This document shows positions 11,001 to 23,800 of a stretch of 64,000 nucleotides of DNA, in pieces. Both the position numbers and the translations under genes were made by a program. The notes beneath the pieces are model-generated. The model had not been told where the DNA came from. It did no database searches and saw nothing but the letters and a program-made list of their open reading frames with translations. The stretch is from Breviolum minutum Mf 1.05b.01 (taxonomy: Eukaryota; Sar; Dinophyceae; Suessiales; Symbiodiniaceae). The DNA is taken from assembly GCA_000507305.1 (NCBI GenBank), contig DF240508.1, forward strand, positions 48,565-112,564, read 5' to 3'. The stretch's first letter is position 1; every line of letters begins with the position of its first letter.

Positions 11001-14000
11001 GGTGCCGCATGCTCTTTCGTTCTGTGCTCATTTGAAGGCTTCATTGATTTGCTGTCAGGCCAACCGAAATAAAGAGATTGCCCTTTTCTCAGCTTGAAAT
11101 GTGCAATGAGCCTGGAGCTATCTTGAGCTGGTAAACTCTCCCCTCAATAATAGCTGACGATGCTCACTGTTGCATTTTCGATAATTGCAGTCGAAGTCCC
11201 AACAAACTAGATACTGACCTTTTGCAAATCGCCAAGCTTCTCTTTTTCTCTACAACCTGATGTTGGACCGGTGACTTTGTCCCGAGCAAGTAAGATTGCA
11301 AAGGTTGACCAATTGCGTGGGGATATCCAGGTGCGCCAGCAAAAGCGACAGCAAGAGAGAGAGAGAGAGAGAGACTTGCAAGCAAAAACAGTCCTTCCGG
11401 GGTTAGAGTTGATGTCACCAGCAATGAGCACACTTTCCATGCTTTTCCATTTTTTGTTGTTGAAAATTTCTAGCTTCGCTTTCAAGAGTCTCAAAACGGC
11501 AGTGCACAACGCAGTCCATGGAGAACGAGATCAGCGAGTTGCACGACCAGCTAAAAGCTGCCAAGGTTGTCCGAATGCGAAGTGACGAAGTGTCAGGGCA
11601 CGTCGTTTCCAATTCAGAACGGCCATCTCCAATGTGTCAATGTCTCTGTTCGTATGGAATTCCATAGAATTTTTGTGGGTAGCGAAGTGTTTGCAGAACG
11701 TACTCTAGGGATTTTGTTCTGGGAGTCTGGATCAGCCGGTGGATGTCGCTTGACGCAGATTGTTGTGGATTTGTAAAAAACAAAACATGCTTGAATTTAG
11801 AGTCGAGTACTTTCTTTTCAGCTTCCGTCGTTCTCCATCTAGCGTTTCCGCCTGGCTAGGCAGATACAGCTGACTGGTGTGAGAGGGCTGCTTGGAGCAG
11901 GATGACCGGACCGGTCTTGAGGTGTAGTATAATATAAAGTCACATAGTTGTTCATTTAAGTGTAGGAAATGATCAAGTTGGCAGCTCAGGAAGTCCCCTT
12001 TTTGGGGCATGTAGGTAAAAGACGGTTTGTGTTGTTTCGAAGGCATACTTAAGGCATTGACGCGGCGTTCTTAGTGTGTAATTGTGATGTCTTTCAGTTC
12101 TTTCGCTTTTTTCATACAATCACTTCTGTTGCTCCATGGAGTGATGGTTAAATTCGACCTGCCCAGAGCGTAGCTTTGCAGCTTAGTAGCTTTGCTTGGC
12201 GGCGTATCATCACCTGGCTTCAATCTTGTTCAGAAACTATTTCTGTTGTGTGCTGGATAGTAAAGCACTCCCCCATGATCCATTCGATCGGGTTTGGGTT
12301 TGGCGGATTTGCTTTTCTGGTCGTCTGAAACCGCACTTTTTTGGTGAAGATTGACTCAGGCTATGGTGGCAGCTGATCAGCTTGCGCAGGGTGAAGGGAA
12401 GGCAGAATAGTTTTGAAATATCACCTGATTCGCTGCCACCCTGGCTATGATATGTTCGAAAAGACAACATCGAATGCTGAGCGTGCAGTCCAACCAGTTC
12501 GATGGTTTTGGTTGCACCATGTTGCATCTCTGCAATCTAATCCCTTTCATGTTGGTGCAGGCGTCATCAACTTTCTTGCGAAAGTTTCCCGCCGCTCAAG
12601 CAGTCGCTGTGCTTTTCAAGCACTTGCTATCACAAGCAGACGAGACTCTAGAGGCATCTTGTGATTAGGGAGGGCTTTGTGTGTGAATTCGACATGGTGC
12701 AGTCTCGATGAATTTGGGCATGCAGCTGCAAGTCTGCGCAGGGTGCGGTGAAGCAGCGACTTTTCTTGCATGGTCCGGTACCTAGTTGGGAGCTCCGCTT
12801 TCCTCCGTGGAATTACAACGTTCCATCGGTATTTATATATATATATATATATTTGGGCAAGTCTGAGTTGCGTGGCGAAGGATTCTCTAATTTCCAAAGC
12901 TACAACAGGTCAAAAAAGTCGAAGAAGGCTGCATCGGTTTCTTGAATTGAAATCCATTCGCAAGATGCTTGTTCAGGACAGTACCTGTCACGCCACGAGC
13001 TCAACCAATTCCTCACAGACTTTGCAGGCTTCAGGCGCAGGGGCACAAGTTGAGGATGGGAGGGGCAATTGGTGCTGTGTGGCATGCTCCAAACTGAAGG
13101 AGACAAATTGTTGGAAAAGGCATCAGGCCAAATATGCACGTTTGTGTATAATATATATATATATATACACATATGTATTAAATCAGGACTGTCCATGTTT
13201 GCTCAGGATTCAAGCCTTCGGATTGTAGTCCCTTCCAGTCACACATTAGGCAACTGGAGCTCAGCGTCGTCTCGCAAGCACTTTTCGGCGTGCTCGACTT
13301 GGAGCGGGAAGGTCAAGTTCCGCAGGACTCGAGTACGCCAGTGAGCGTTGTGAGGGCCAGAAATGTTGTGAATGTCATTCGTTCATCTCTAAGAATGACA
13401 TTGAATTGATTTATTTGCGAATGAGCAAGAGGCTATGGCGAAACATGCTGCGGCGAAACATTCTGGAATACAGAGTGCAGTGTATGTGTTTGATGTGTAT
13501 AGAATACAATATCTAATAGTTACGATTGTATTTTCTGGATATGTATTTTGCACGTGACACAAGCGTGCTTCACTGAAGGATTTGCTGATGGAGCGCATGC
13601 TGGAGCCGCCCTCTATGAAGGCTGGTGCACGGGTGAAGATCATAGATTCACAGATCTCCTGTCCACTTGGACACAGTGCCGAAGAACAAAGCAAAAGGGC
13701 ATAAGAAAGCCTTCAGGCGAAGACATGAAGAAAACTTTATCATTTTTTTCGAAGGTGCCTTCAGAGAGGGAAGCAAAGACCAAACATCTTCCAAGTTGTG
13801 CCTGTGAACATCTGTGAACTAGCTGGAATGGAGGACGTGTGGCTGGCAGATCTTCCAAGCCTTTGGCCTGGTCGCGATACCGTGGTCCAGTGCCGATCTT
13901 CTTGAAAATTTGAATGTGTTTGAAATTGAAATCCCGTTGTGTGCTATTGAATAGTACTGAATGCTATTGAATACCGACAGCCGAACATAGAATCAGACGG

Positions 14001-17000
14001 AATCACAGGTATGCTCGAAGAAGTGGTGCCTGGTCTTTGCCGTCACCTCATCGGCTCTCAAGGAGCTCGATGTCTAGGTGTGAGTCTCTGACAACCTCAC
14101 TTCGCACTGCCAATGTCTTCTCTTCTTTTAAAAACGAAAGCTTGGAAGACTGGAAGAGGATGCGGATTCCCATTGTTATTCAATGCTCGTGCAGCCCTCC
14201 AGTCCCCTTGGCTAGGCCGCGCAACAGCCGCCCAGGCGGAATGGCACAGGGGATATTGGGCATACAATCTGATCAGACAGGACGCCTCAAACAAGTGGAA
14301 ATGAAGATTTCAAGATGTTTCAATCGATGCAAGCTTTTGAAGAATTTCTCTTAAAGGGATCCAGCAAACATGTGGAGCGACTTGATGAAGACATTAAATT
14401 TTGGTTGGCGACATGCCGAGGTTCAGCATGCACAGCTCCTGGGACAATCTCAGGACGAAGACCTTCCAATGTGTGAGACTCTCAGTAATTTATAGTAATT
14501 TCTTTGAGTTCAGCTGGTTAAGCGCCTTTTGCAAGCATTGAATTCACCCGAAGAACTGTCCTGGCGGAAGAGACAACTCGAACAACTCTTGTTTTTGTTT
14601 TATCCATGCAGGTCGGCTTCACTGCCAGTGTCCGGCTTCCCAGTGAAAGCAAAGCCAGAAAACTAGCCATAACTAGCCATTCGTGCAATTTACTTCGTGT
14701 CACTAGGCCAAAAGCGCCGGCAGCCATCAAAAGGCCCAGTACAGCTTCTTGGCGGAAACGGACATGCCAAGCAATGCGAAGCATGAAGCATAAATGGCAG
14801 TGATTGATCGATAGTGAATCTTCTTCTCAGTGTTCTCTCATCCATCTTTTTCAGCTTTCAGCTTGTTCGAATCCTATAGAGTTCACGTGCAACTTACATC
14901 ATGTCCACCCATTCGTCAACCTTCTCTTGGCTGTACGACAGCCACGCTTTGCAACATTCCCGAGGCATGCTCCCGAAGCCGCAGAGATCAAGAAGGTGCC
15001 GATCTGCCAAACTCAAAATGCGAGTCAATTGGCTTCTGAATATCCAGAGTGTGGTGACGACAGAACTGATAGAGTTTGTCGGCTGCGCAGGTCTCCCACA
15101 CAGAAAGGACCGAAGGAGCAGTGCCAAGCACCTGGATGGTTTCAGACAGTGACCAAGGTAAATCAAACGGCAGTCTTTCGGGCTGTCCACCCAACTACAG
15201 CAGAGATGGCATGAGATGGCGATCACTTGTATGATTCCATGTTTGAAGATAAACAGCCTGCTAATCCAAGTGTTCAAGTTCCCTTTTCGCAGATATTTGG
15301 AAGATGGAGTATCGTGAAAAATCATGTATTACTAAGGCGCCAGAGGGACAAGAAGCTGAAGCTGCAACTGCAAGGGCATAAAAAAAGCGCCAAGTGAAGG
15401 TCCAACCAAAATCCATCCGAATCCATCCAAATCGACTGAAATCCTTCTAGATTCTAGACCGCAGCTAGACGCTAGTGAAGGAACTGATCTTGTAAACGAA
15501 GAAGTTGAGAAGTGTGTTTTGATTCCCCGTGAAGAAGAAGCCCATGGATGATTGCCTTGGTTTTAACGCAGTAGCGAACAACCTACAGTGCAAATTACTA
15601 TCGATTTCCTGTCATACGCTCTGAAGATGGCCCTTACTTAGCTCCTTTCGCTCTGTCAAAACATTGCATGTGTTCAACTTGCATGGGTTCAAGTTGTTTC
15701 TGGCATCTACCATCAGCTAGTGATGGCCATGATTGATGTTTGCCAACCTTTGAAGAGGTAGAGCTGTGTCCTGAAATTGCAGTATTTCGGGCTCCTCTGA
15801 TCTTCTGGGACTCGCGCACCCCCCCAAGGGTGAGGCTCGCGTTTGGATGACCGAAGAAACTTAATTTTTGAAGAGTCCTGACAAGATCTGAACACAGTTT
15901 CACCCCTTCATAATTCTTTGAAATGTAGAGCAGCGTGTTTTTTGCAACTCTGGTGAATATCAAGTGAGAACTTGACCCATCGATCCTTGCCTTCGCCATC
16001 CAGATGCACATTTTGCTTGACTGACCGCAGGCTTTGCGCAATGAGCTGGCACCTCAAATTTGACTTGCCAGACACAAAGCAAGTCATGTATTCGCCTCCG
16101 GACTCGGCTTACTCAAACTCCTTGCCACCTTGTAATCAACTGTTTCGGATGCTTTTGTTATTTTGTTCAGATTCGAAACCGGTCTCTCGTTGTGTCGAGC
16201 AAACGGCTGACGAAAAAATGCGGATTTTCCACGAGTGCGACAGAAGCTGGAAGATGAGGTCAATCTTCCCGAACACCCTATGATCACCTTCGGTATCGTT
16301 TGAGCCTTGAAGGGGACGGTAGTGCCAGTGGTGCTCCATCCCCAGAAGACCCCCTTTGCCTTTATCATACGTTATCATATTCCGGCGTGCATTGGTGCAT
16401 GACTAGATCGGAAGTGAAGAGAAAGGTTACCTATCAAATGTATTTCATTGCATTGCGCATTCCTCGCCATGAGGCTACCCAGAGACATGGAGGACAGAGG
16501 GAAATTTTTGCATGCTGTCCTCCTAAAAAGTCGAATGGCTGGGCAGGAAATTGGTCTCCATCTTAGACAAAGAGGGAGCGCGCGTGGCTCCAATTTGCAC
16601 GGGGGTGGCAAAGACAAATTGATGGCAACTCAGACAAGATGTATTGAGTGTATTGAATGTGTTTTGTAAACAGCGATGTACCAGTCAGATTTTAGAAGCT
16701 GCAGGTGCCTGCCAGAAAGAAAATAATCTGTAACTTACCTTGCACCTTATGACTTTCAATAGGATGTTTTTTGGACCGTTCCCTCAGACGGACCTGCCAT
16801 GGCAGGCGCCCGTGGCCATGTCCCCTCAAGGGTGGGGTCACTCAATGCAGGGATTCATAAGTGTAAAGGTTTGGAAGCACCGCAGCAAGTTGAGGGCTTC
16901 TCTTGGAAATTTGGAAAACATCACTAATCAGAAGACGTGAACAGAGGGCAAACAATCTGGTTGCTGTAGAGTCCTGGTGCAGTTGAAAAGACACTTGAGC

Positions 17001-18531
17001 ATGCATGGCACTGACGCCACGGCACAGAAGGATGGACGCTCTTGAAGTAATTGATTGTTTAATCATGTAATGTTCAATTCTCATTTCTATGATTGGCTGG
17101 CGACACCAAAGGTTGGTACGGCCAGCTGGAGGATTTCGCATAGAGGGTTCGCATTTGGGACCCCTCCGAGAGGCACTTTGCGCACTTCGATTAACTTTCT
17201 GAACTGAGTGGATGCAGAGGAAGCATTTTTCTGAGACTTGCACAGCATTCCAACTGCTGGAGGTGTCTCAACCGACAGCGCTAGAGCGCACGGCTTCAGC
17301 ACGGATGCCCGAATCCAGCTGATTGGACACCAGCAATGCCGTTGTGGCATCGGTTCATGTAAGAACAAGGTGGGACAAACAGAAAAGTTATTTGCCAAAT
17401 CGATAAATCCAACTGTTCGGGCTGCAAATGATCAGTTCGATTCCATCCCGTACTCAACATACTCAAATACGACCTGTACTTTTGTACCACTGTACCACCC
17501 CTTGGCAAACCATGGAACATGATAGGAACTTAGATTCCTTCAGTGACCCAACACGGCCAAGGACCCAGCCTTCCTCAAATGGAAGCAGCAAGAAGAGGAG
17601 AACGTGCATACTCTTAGGCGAGGCTTCTGTGAGGCTTTAAGCCAAGGATGGGTTTTTGCCTTGCAGTTTTTTTGCTACCTCTTCAAAGCATAATTGAGAC
17701 TCACAGCACAGCGGTTTGTAAGTTCTGAGTCATTGACTGAAGCCACCTGGGATGTGCCTTCCTCGATCCAAGCACTGCACCGCGCAGGTTGATGAAGAAG
17801 GAAAGGAGGAATCCTTTTGGCAGTTGGTGCAATGGCAACAAGGTATATTTCTCGGATTTGGCACTTTGTTGTGTCTTTGAACACGTCGGACGTTTGCACA
17901 CAACAGCACAAAAGTTGTCATTCCAGCATACAGCAAACCTTCTTGCAGTCGTAGGGCCCCAAAACCTCAAGCATGAGTGATTTGATCTGAGAAAATATCC
18001 GATGTTGCACGGTTTAACGTTAACAATTTCATGTTGACAGCAAGAAATGCATTTGATTGCAGCGTGTAGACAAGAGTGGAACACTTCTGATCTCGCCTTT
18101 CTTCATGGGAAGTGCCCGAAGCGAATGCAATTATGATCAATTACGTATACATTGTCATAAATATACCCATTTTGTAGCATTTTTATATCATTCTGGTCTT
18201 GAATCCGGCTTTTGGACACTTGGTTCGTGTGCCACAGAGGTAGGCAGTGAGAAGAAACTCTTGTGCTGCATGTGCTGCCTTTGAGGTTGTGGACAAGATT
18301 GGCGGTGCCGCCATGAACGACCCAATGGCATTTCCCCGCAATTAGGTGGATGAGCTGACAAGCCAACGAATGGAACATAACATCATAAGCAGTTCGATGA
18401 TTCGATCACACTCTTCTTGCGCTTCTTGCCGGTCCTCGTAGAGAAACACAGATGTCACCAGTGCCAGGCTCGATTTGCAGATTACGCAAGACAACACCGC
18501 GAAGCGGAGAAAAAGTGGGGAGCTACTTGTA
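6835..18531 (+). CDS. Coiled-coil-rich multi-exon gene (exons approximate)
   Basis: No family recognised. A series of short plus-strand exons encodes Glu/Lys/Gln/Ala-rich helical peptide, suggesting a long coiled-coil, cytoskeletal or scaffold-type protein. Clear blocks: 6835-6936; about 7322-7385 (KLKMAQEAAEAEAAK); 7661-7720 (VAARRDAEKRMES); 9122-9190 (VAKASEEVLAATARAAEAG); 9795-9845 (DERRQLEAS); 9957-10020 (VRLTEKEAQLAPLRAQLAKA); 10380-10486; about 10833-10937 (EERDDLNHQLEVARKDYGEL); 11290-11375 (VDQLRGDIQVRQQKRQQE); 11507-11575 (MENEISELHDQLKAAK); 13246-13390 (ELSVVSQALFGVLDLEREGQ); 13560-13690; 14312-14450; 14519-14610 (QLVKRLLQALNSPEELSWRK); 15483-15550; 17555-17700; 18434-18531 (CHQCQARFADYARQHREAEK). 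Acceptors are mostly CAG|G or AAG|G, and donors GT. The span may contain more than one gene, because stop codons follow several blocks, for example near 12666 and 13690. Confidence 0.45.
8036..8218. repeat. ACTA/ACTG tetranucleotide-type tandem repeat
   Basis: About 180 bases made of drifting ACTA, ACTG, ACGA and ATTG units, with a pure run of ACTA near 8053-8085. The array lies immediately upstream of the 94-bp repeat block, inside what is probably an intron of the coiled-coil gene. Confidence 0.8.
8253..8650. repeat. 94-bp tandem repeat, about four copies
   Basis: The marker string CGCCACA or its variants recurs at 8347, 8441, 8535 and 8629, a constant 94-base period, with a degenerate copy before the first. 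Units carry the peptide-like reading KCAFRHNGVQFWDIRISKSA. Because 94 is not a multiple of three, each unit is read in a different frame, and several forward frames stay open across the array. I recall similar peptide strings in many Symbiodiniaceae predicted proteins, which suggests a dispersed repeat family rather than a gene. Confidence 0.8.
8761..8807. repeat. Direct repeat flanking the 94-bp array (partner 8216-8263)
   Basis: ACATTTGGCGCGGATGTATC followed by a TTTCTTCTGA-TTTTCGCGCTAGTG segment occurs at 8216-8263 and again at 8761-8807 with few mismatches. The two copies lie 545 bases apart and enclose the 94-bp array and a roughly 110-base unique tail. They may be the ends of a composite repeat unit. 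Confidence 0.75.
10380..10486 (+). CDS. Coiled-coil gene exon, Ala/Arg/Glu-rich
   Basis: Bounded by AACCAG upstream and GTGATT downstream. It reads VVKTSESRAANCADAKARAS and continues with RAEQQATYARED. The composition fits the helical peptides of the neighbouring exons in the same strand series. The opposite strand also stays open here but has no splice-like limits. Confidence 0.5.
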
Positions 18532-19680
18532 GGACAATCTTACCAGTAGCATCAGTAGCCAGGGCTCAATTTTTGTTCTTCCACTTTTAATGAGGCTTTT
18601 CAGTGTCTTTTCCCCCTGTCGAGTGTTTTGGCCTGGTGCATGAAGCGCATAGTCGTGGAATATGATCACCAGGGTGGTTTGATCCCAACCCAAAATGAGA
18701 AGCATGCGATTCGAACCTCACGTCTATTGCAGAAACAGGTTAACCCCGTAAGTTGTCAGGTTTAGATGGATATTCATCTGACATTTGTTGAGAAGCAGGA
18801 GCTTGAAAGCTGGAAGCCAGTCTAGTTGCTCGCACAAATGCATGCATACAAATCCAGGTACAGATGCATTGATACATGAAGCAATCCTGGGTAAAGATAC
18901 ATGAAGATACACGGATATACACAAAACATCCGCTGCATACATGGTATATCATGTATTATATAAGTGCAGGAAGACAATACTTGCCGAGAATCGAGTGCCC
19001 CACAGCATAGAACTCCACATCACGGTGTAGCACACTACATTGTATCGCACGACATGACTCTATGATACATTGCATTGGACTGCATTGCACCACCAATCTA
19101 CTGGTATTGTATATCATCTCATAGTTTAGCAACTGATATTTTCTCAGATTCTCTTATGCTTATGTTACAACATGTTACAACATATCACCTTATCTAGTTT
19201 TGTGTTTATTTGCCCTGCATGACATTCTCACGACAGTATATAGTATCGTATTTTAGTCGATAGTATCTTACATTGTTGCAGATAGTTTGGTAGCATTTTA
19301 CACTTATTATTTCATGTTGTCTTGCTGACTCATGTCATTTTATGATCTTTTAGACTCATAGTATTTCACGTGGCTGTCATATCATACATATATGCAAAAT
19401 GTTGACCACAGGGTATTTTCTGTCCACTTTGCGACTACTTGCGAACGCCCCGATCCATTGCTCAGAATTTGGTTCACAAGTGGAGGCATCACATCGAGCC
19501 AACAATCAAGTAGTCAGATAGTTCCAATCTCATGAGAAGAGTTGTGCCTTCAGCTCTTTGAACTTTGGGTTTAAAGATCAATCACAAGAGACTGGAGCAA
19601 ACCTGCGAAAATCAGCCGCGAGATACTTTTACCAAGCATGTTGATTTCAGTTCGGTATTGAGAAGCCAAGCATAAGAAAC
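18532..19680. other. No supported gene; AT-rich non-coding stretch
   Basis: This stretch is AT-rich, especially 18940-19400, and has only short frames with no splice-bounded protein-like block. It separates the last coiled-coil exon from an isolated exon at 19.7 kb. Confidence 0.3.
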
Positions 19681-19836
19681 ATGTTCGGTCATTTAGTTTG
19701 CACAAGAAGCGATAGGGTTTTGGTCTACAATCCGATCATGTCTGACTACTACAAAGGGCAGCGGCGCTTTGCACTGGGAGGCATAAAGGGATATGCAGCG
19801 GCAGATGCTGTTCAAAAGCATCCGCAAGCAGGGAAG
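19681..19836 (+). CDS. Isolated exon, unidentified protein
   Basis: The frame reads IMSDYYKGQRRFALGGIKGY, then AAADAVQKHPQAGK, and stops at a GTTTGT donor. The peptide is protein-like, but I do not recognise it. It lies between the coiled-coil exons and the carboxypeptidase start at 20703, so it may be the last part of the former or a separate gene. Its left limit is not fixed; an ATG at 19681 is in frame. Confidence 0.35.
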
Positions 19837-20702
19837 GTTTGTTGTTGCATGCTGTTTCTTCTACCTGAAGTCAGATGTTTGACGTTAGTTCATACGGGCG
19901 GCGCTATTGACGGACTATTGATTGTTTGATGCAATCTTGCCAGCCTTCCATGCTTGATTCTCAAGCATCAGAGTGCAAATGTCAGGGACTTCAAACTGCA
20001 AGTGATATGCATTCGATGACCCAAATATGACCCAAAGCTACTAGCATTGCCATCAAACTCTGTCCTTGCCAGCGCGAAGGTAAAGGCTGGACAGTCGTGC
20101 TGGGCTGCGTGGTGTCGCTGAGCTACATCAGGCACAGTAAGAACGGGAATGGGTTACTCACTCTGACAGTCTCGTGAAGTGCCGTCCATTTTGCACCTGT
20201 GCACAAGGAACAAGTAGGATTGGAGCAGCTTTGGTCATCACGAACTTGAGGAATATGCAACCACTTCCACTTTGCCACAAGTATCGTAGGAAAAATGTTT
20301 GCATTTTGTATGTGCAAAGCCTTGAATTGTCCTGCAAAAGGTGGCCAAAACATGTGTGTTGCACCTGGATAGAAGTGTGAAAACTCCACGAGTTGCGAAC
20401 ACTTTGGTTGTTACTTCAAAAACCAAAAACAGTGTTTGCATCAACTACTTGAAACTTCTCATGGCGAGCGTAGGGAAAACGTTAGCAAGAATGCCATGCT
20501 AGCCATCCCAGCTTTTGGCCTGAGCTCAAGGATTGCACGGACGCATAAATAGCATTAAATATCCATGAGGAAACATCTTGCACTCAGATTCTGGGAAGCT
20601 TTACAGAGTGAATTTCATAGAATTTCATGTGTTGGAAGTGCCCATTGAGATGTTTTTTGGAGAAAAACTCGAGCAGACACCATTCTCACCATTCTCTTTG
20701 AG

Positions 20703-20818
20703 ATGGCAACGCTTTCCTGGCTGCTGCTAACGCTTTCTGGTGCGCTGGGATCCGACGTTGTAACTGAGCTGCCTGGAGTGGAGAAACTGAGGACTGGCTC
20801 GTCGAAAGCATCCAAAGG
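20703..20818 (+). CDS. S10 carboxypeptidase exon 1 with signal peptide
   Basis: ATG at 20703 opens MATLSWLLLTLSGALGS, a short hydrophobic leader with a plausible cleavage site, followed by DVVTELPGVEKL, the usual start of mature S10 enzymes. The exon probably ends at a GC donor (GG|GCAAGT) at 20819. This sets the gene start. I see no clear promoter element upstream. Confidence 0.65.
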
Positions 20819-23800
20819 GCAAGTGTCGGCACAAAAGAGCTCTGCAAGTCAAGAGAAAGAGCGACAAAAAAGGAAATGATTATTGATTATTGATTATTTG
20901 ATTGTTATATGATGATGTTATAATGTTGGTAGTGTTATATGCTTGATCATTGTTCTAGTGCATAGACGTTCTACCTTGATGACCTTGATGTAAAGTGAGT
21001 TGTGATTCCAGGTATCGTATGGCTAGAAATGCACTCCAAGCAAACTTTTCTGTGATGCGAGGAACAAGCACTTTGCGGGCTTTGCAGAGGTCAATGCAAC
21101 GACTGATAGGCCGCTTGTGAACGAAAACATGATGTTCGAGGGTGTATGAGTGTTTTAATGAGCTTAATATGTAGCATTGCTAAATTGGAAAGGGGCCGTT
21201 GCAGCTTGCAGCTTGCAGCTTGCATTTCCCAGTGGAGCAACAAGAGCGACAACATGCAACCAACCAAGCCAAACAAGCAAGGCAGGGAGCGAAACCAACA
21301 CGACAGCCAACGAAAACAACAGCGACAGCGATAGCAGAGACAAAGACAGCCAAGAAACAAAAGAGCAAGCAAAATGACACAAACTGTGAAATAATACATA
21401 GACATCATATATATATATATATATATACATTTTGTCAAAAAACGGAAAAAGAAAGCAAAGACAAATCGATCTAGCAATTGATGCCAATCCGCAATGAAAA
21501 AGACAAAGAACTGACCAGAACCAGAACAACAAGAAAGAGGATCCTACGGGGTCGGTATCTCGCTTGTGACTCTCGTTTTGTCTTGCTTGTGCCTCTCTTT
21601 TTGTCTCGCTTGTGCCTCCAGTTTTGGTGAAGTGTGACATGCTTGATGATCATTGTTACAAGGCTTTTATTGCCAAATTCGCTGCAAAAGGCTTTTCTTT
21701 GGGGTGTTATTTTTTCTTATTGGTCTGTGTCTGTGTTTGTGTTCCTGCGCTGCGTGTTTGTTGCTCGCTTTGTCTAGTCATTGTTGCTGGCATTGTTTGG
21801 GGCCNGCTGGTGTAATTCCACCATTTCGTTTACTAGACCCAAAAATGTTACCTCATCTCACAGTATTTGTGTCGCCGGTACCACCACACACAGCTCCAAA
21901 ACGCCAACCTCTATGCATTTTACCAGCAGAAGAAGGGACCCCCGAGCTAAAGCTGATCTTTTGTTGGTTCCAGCGGAAAGACCTTTTGCACCTCCGCGTG
22001 CGAGTGGATTTGTTTCCCAGCTCGGCTGATTGTATGGAAAGGGGTAGGGCAGGGTTCGTCAAAATGGGAAAGGGACAGGAATGGAAATGACGAATTTGAG
22101 GTCGAACACAAATCCGAATTTCCAAGGTCACACCGAACATCATTTGGATGAATGGCGGTCCAGGGGCTTCCAGCATCATGGGCCTCCTTGTGGCTGAGCT
22201 CCAACAATATGTCATTGCCATTCTTCAGAGCAAAATCGTTTGCTTAATGCATTTCCAATTTGAATATTCACATATTTTTTTCCATATTTGAACCGCAAGA
22301 TCAATGTCAGGTCGAGAACATTGGGCCCCTCACAATGAGCCCAGCTGATGGGAAGCTGAAAGAAAATCCTCACGCCTGGTCCAACGACTACAACGTCCTC
22401 CTGCTGAAATTTAGTTCCACAGGTCCTGCCTGTGAGTTGTCAACGCAACAAGCCATGCCTGAATTTCAGATTTGGGAATGAAACCAGTCTTGGTTGAAGC
22501 AACTTGACAGGTGACCAATGAAGTAAGGGGCGTTTTAGTGTATGAAGCCCTCTGTCGTAATGGAATGACATAATGACATGGCTATGTTTGGTTTGATCCG
22601 CTTGCTTATGTTGCTGGGAATAGCCTCTGAGGTGATGATCATCGACAATCCGGTTGGATCCGGTTTCAGCTACTTGGAGTCATTCTGCGATGTCGATGGT
22701 AGCTTTTGTCAGCACACCAGACATCTCTCTTTCTTTGAACGATCATTTTGATTCTGACATTTGCTCTTGGTAACAACTATTAATACGACTTAAGAGAACA
22801 GGCAGGCATCCAGCCATGTTGGCATATGTTGCTCCTGGAAACGGCACGCTGTGTCCTGGCAGGTTACACTGGCAAAGAGCCAATGGCTCAGATGAGAGCA
22901 CTGGTTTGTCTTACAACGGTAGCTCAAAAATGTCTCCCAGGTATCACGAAGAGCAGAGACAGATTAGGCAAAACATTAGTTGATGACTTCAGGCAGAGCA
23001 AAGAAACACGATGCCTTGCAATATTAACATCTGCCGGGCACCGACTGTGTGAGGAGCTATGTCTCCTCAGAGAAGGAGATGCGAGAGGATTTTTACACTG
23101 CGTTGCTTAGTGTGACACAGGCATTTGTTTAAGACTTTCAAAACTTTCTTTTTTGTATCCTGCTTTACTTCATTGATTCTTCTCTTCATGGTGGCCCTGA
23201 AGCAAAGGGCAGGTTTGTGTGCGTGTGAAAAAAGCATGCTCTTCCGAAAATGTAGTAATTCAAAGTCATGAGGCATGAAAACTGGAGGCGAATGCATTGA
23301 AAGGTTTTAGCTTGCAACCAAGGTTGCAGAAATTCTTCGCAATGCATCCTGAATACAAGAGGACTCCTGCATTGAGCACTGGCGTGAGCAATATGGGACG
23401 ATACAATTACCCAACAACCCTGAACCCTTTTCCAACTTTGCCTTGCGGGTGCAGTATTTCCATTCTTGGACTCATTCGCCTTGACACTTCTACCCTCACA
23501 AAGCAAAATAGGGAGCATCAGGGTCACGACTTCAAAAAACCTTTGGTATTGCAGGAATTTTTTCCATCAACAGTATGATTCAGAGAATGCATAGTTAAGT
23601 AGTGATGCCTCCACGAAGTGCTACCCCGCTGGACTTAGAGCATTTGGCATGCCTGAGAGGAATCCGCTGTGGGTGACTGGTGAAAGCTACGGGGGAAAGT
23701 GCGCCTGGCAAAAAACCCAAGCCGAGTGTGAACATGTGTGAACATGTGGGCATCATGTGGAATCATGTCGCGTGACTCAATCATCATAACAGGGTCTTAG

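Noticed and set aside
17433..17446. GTTCGATTCC resembling a tRNA T-loop
   Set aside because: The flanking bases do not pair as a T-stem, and no acceptor or anticodon arm fits around it.
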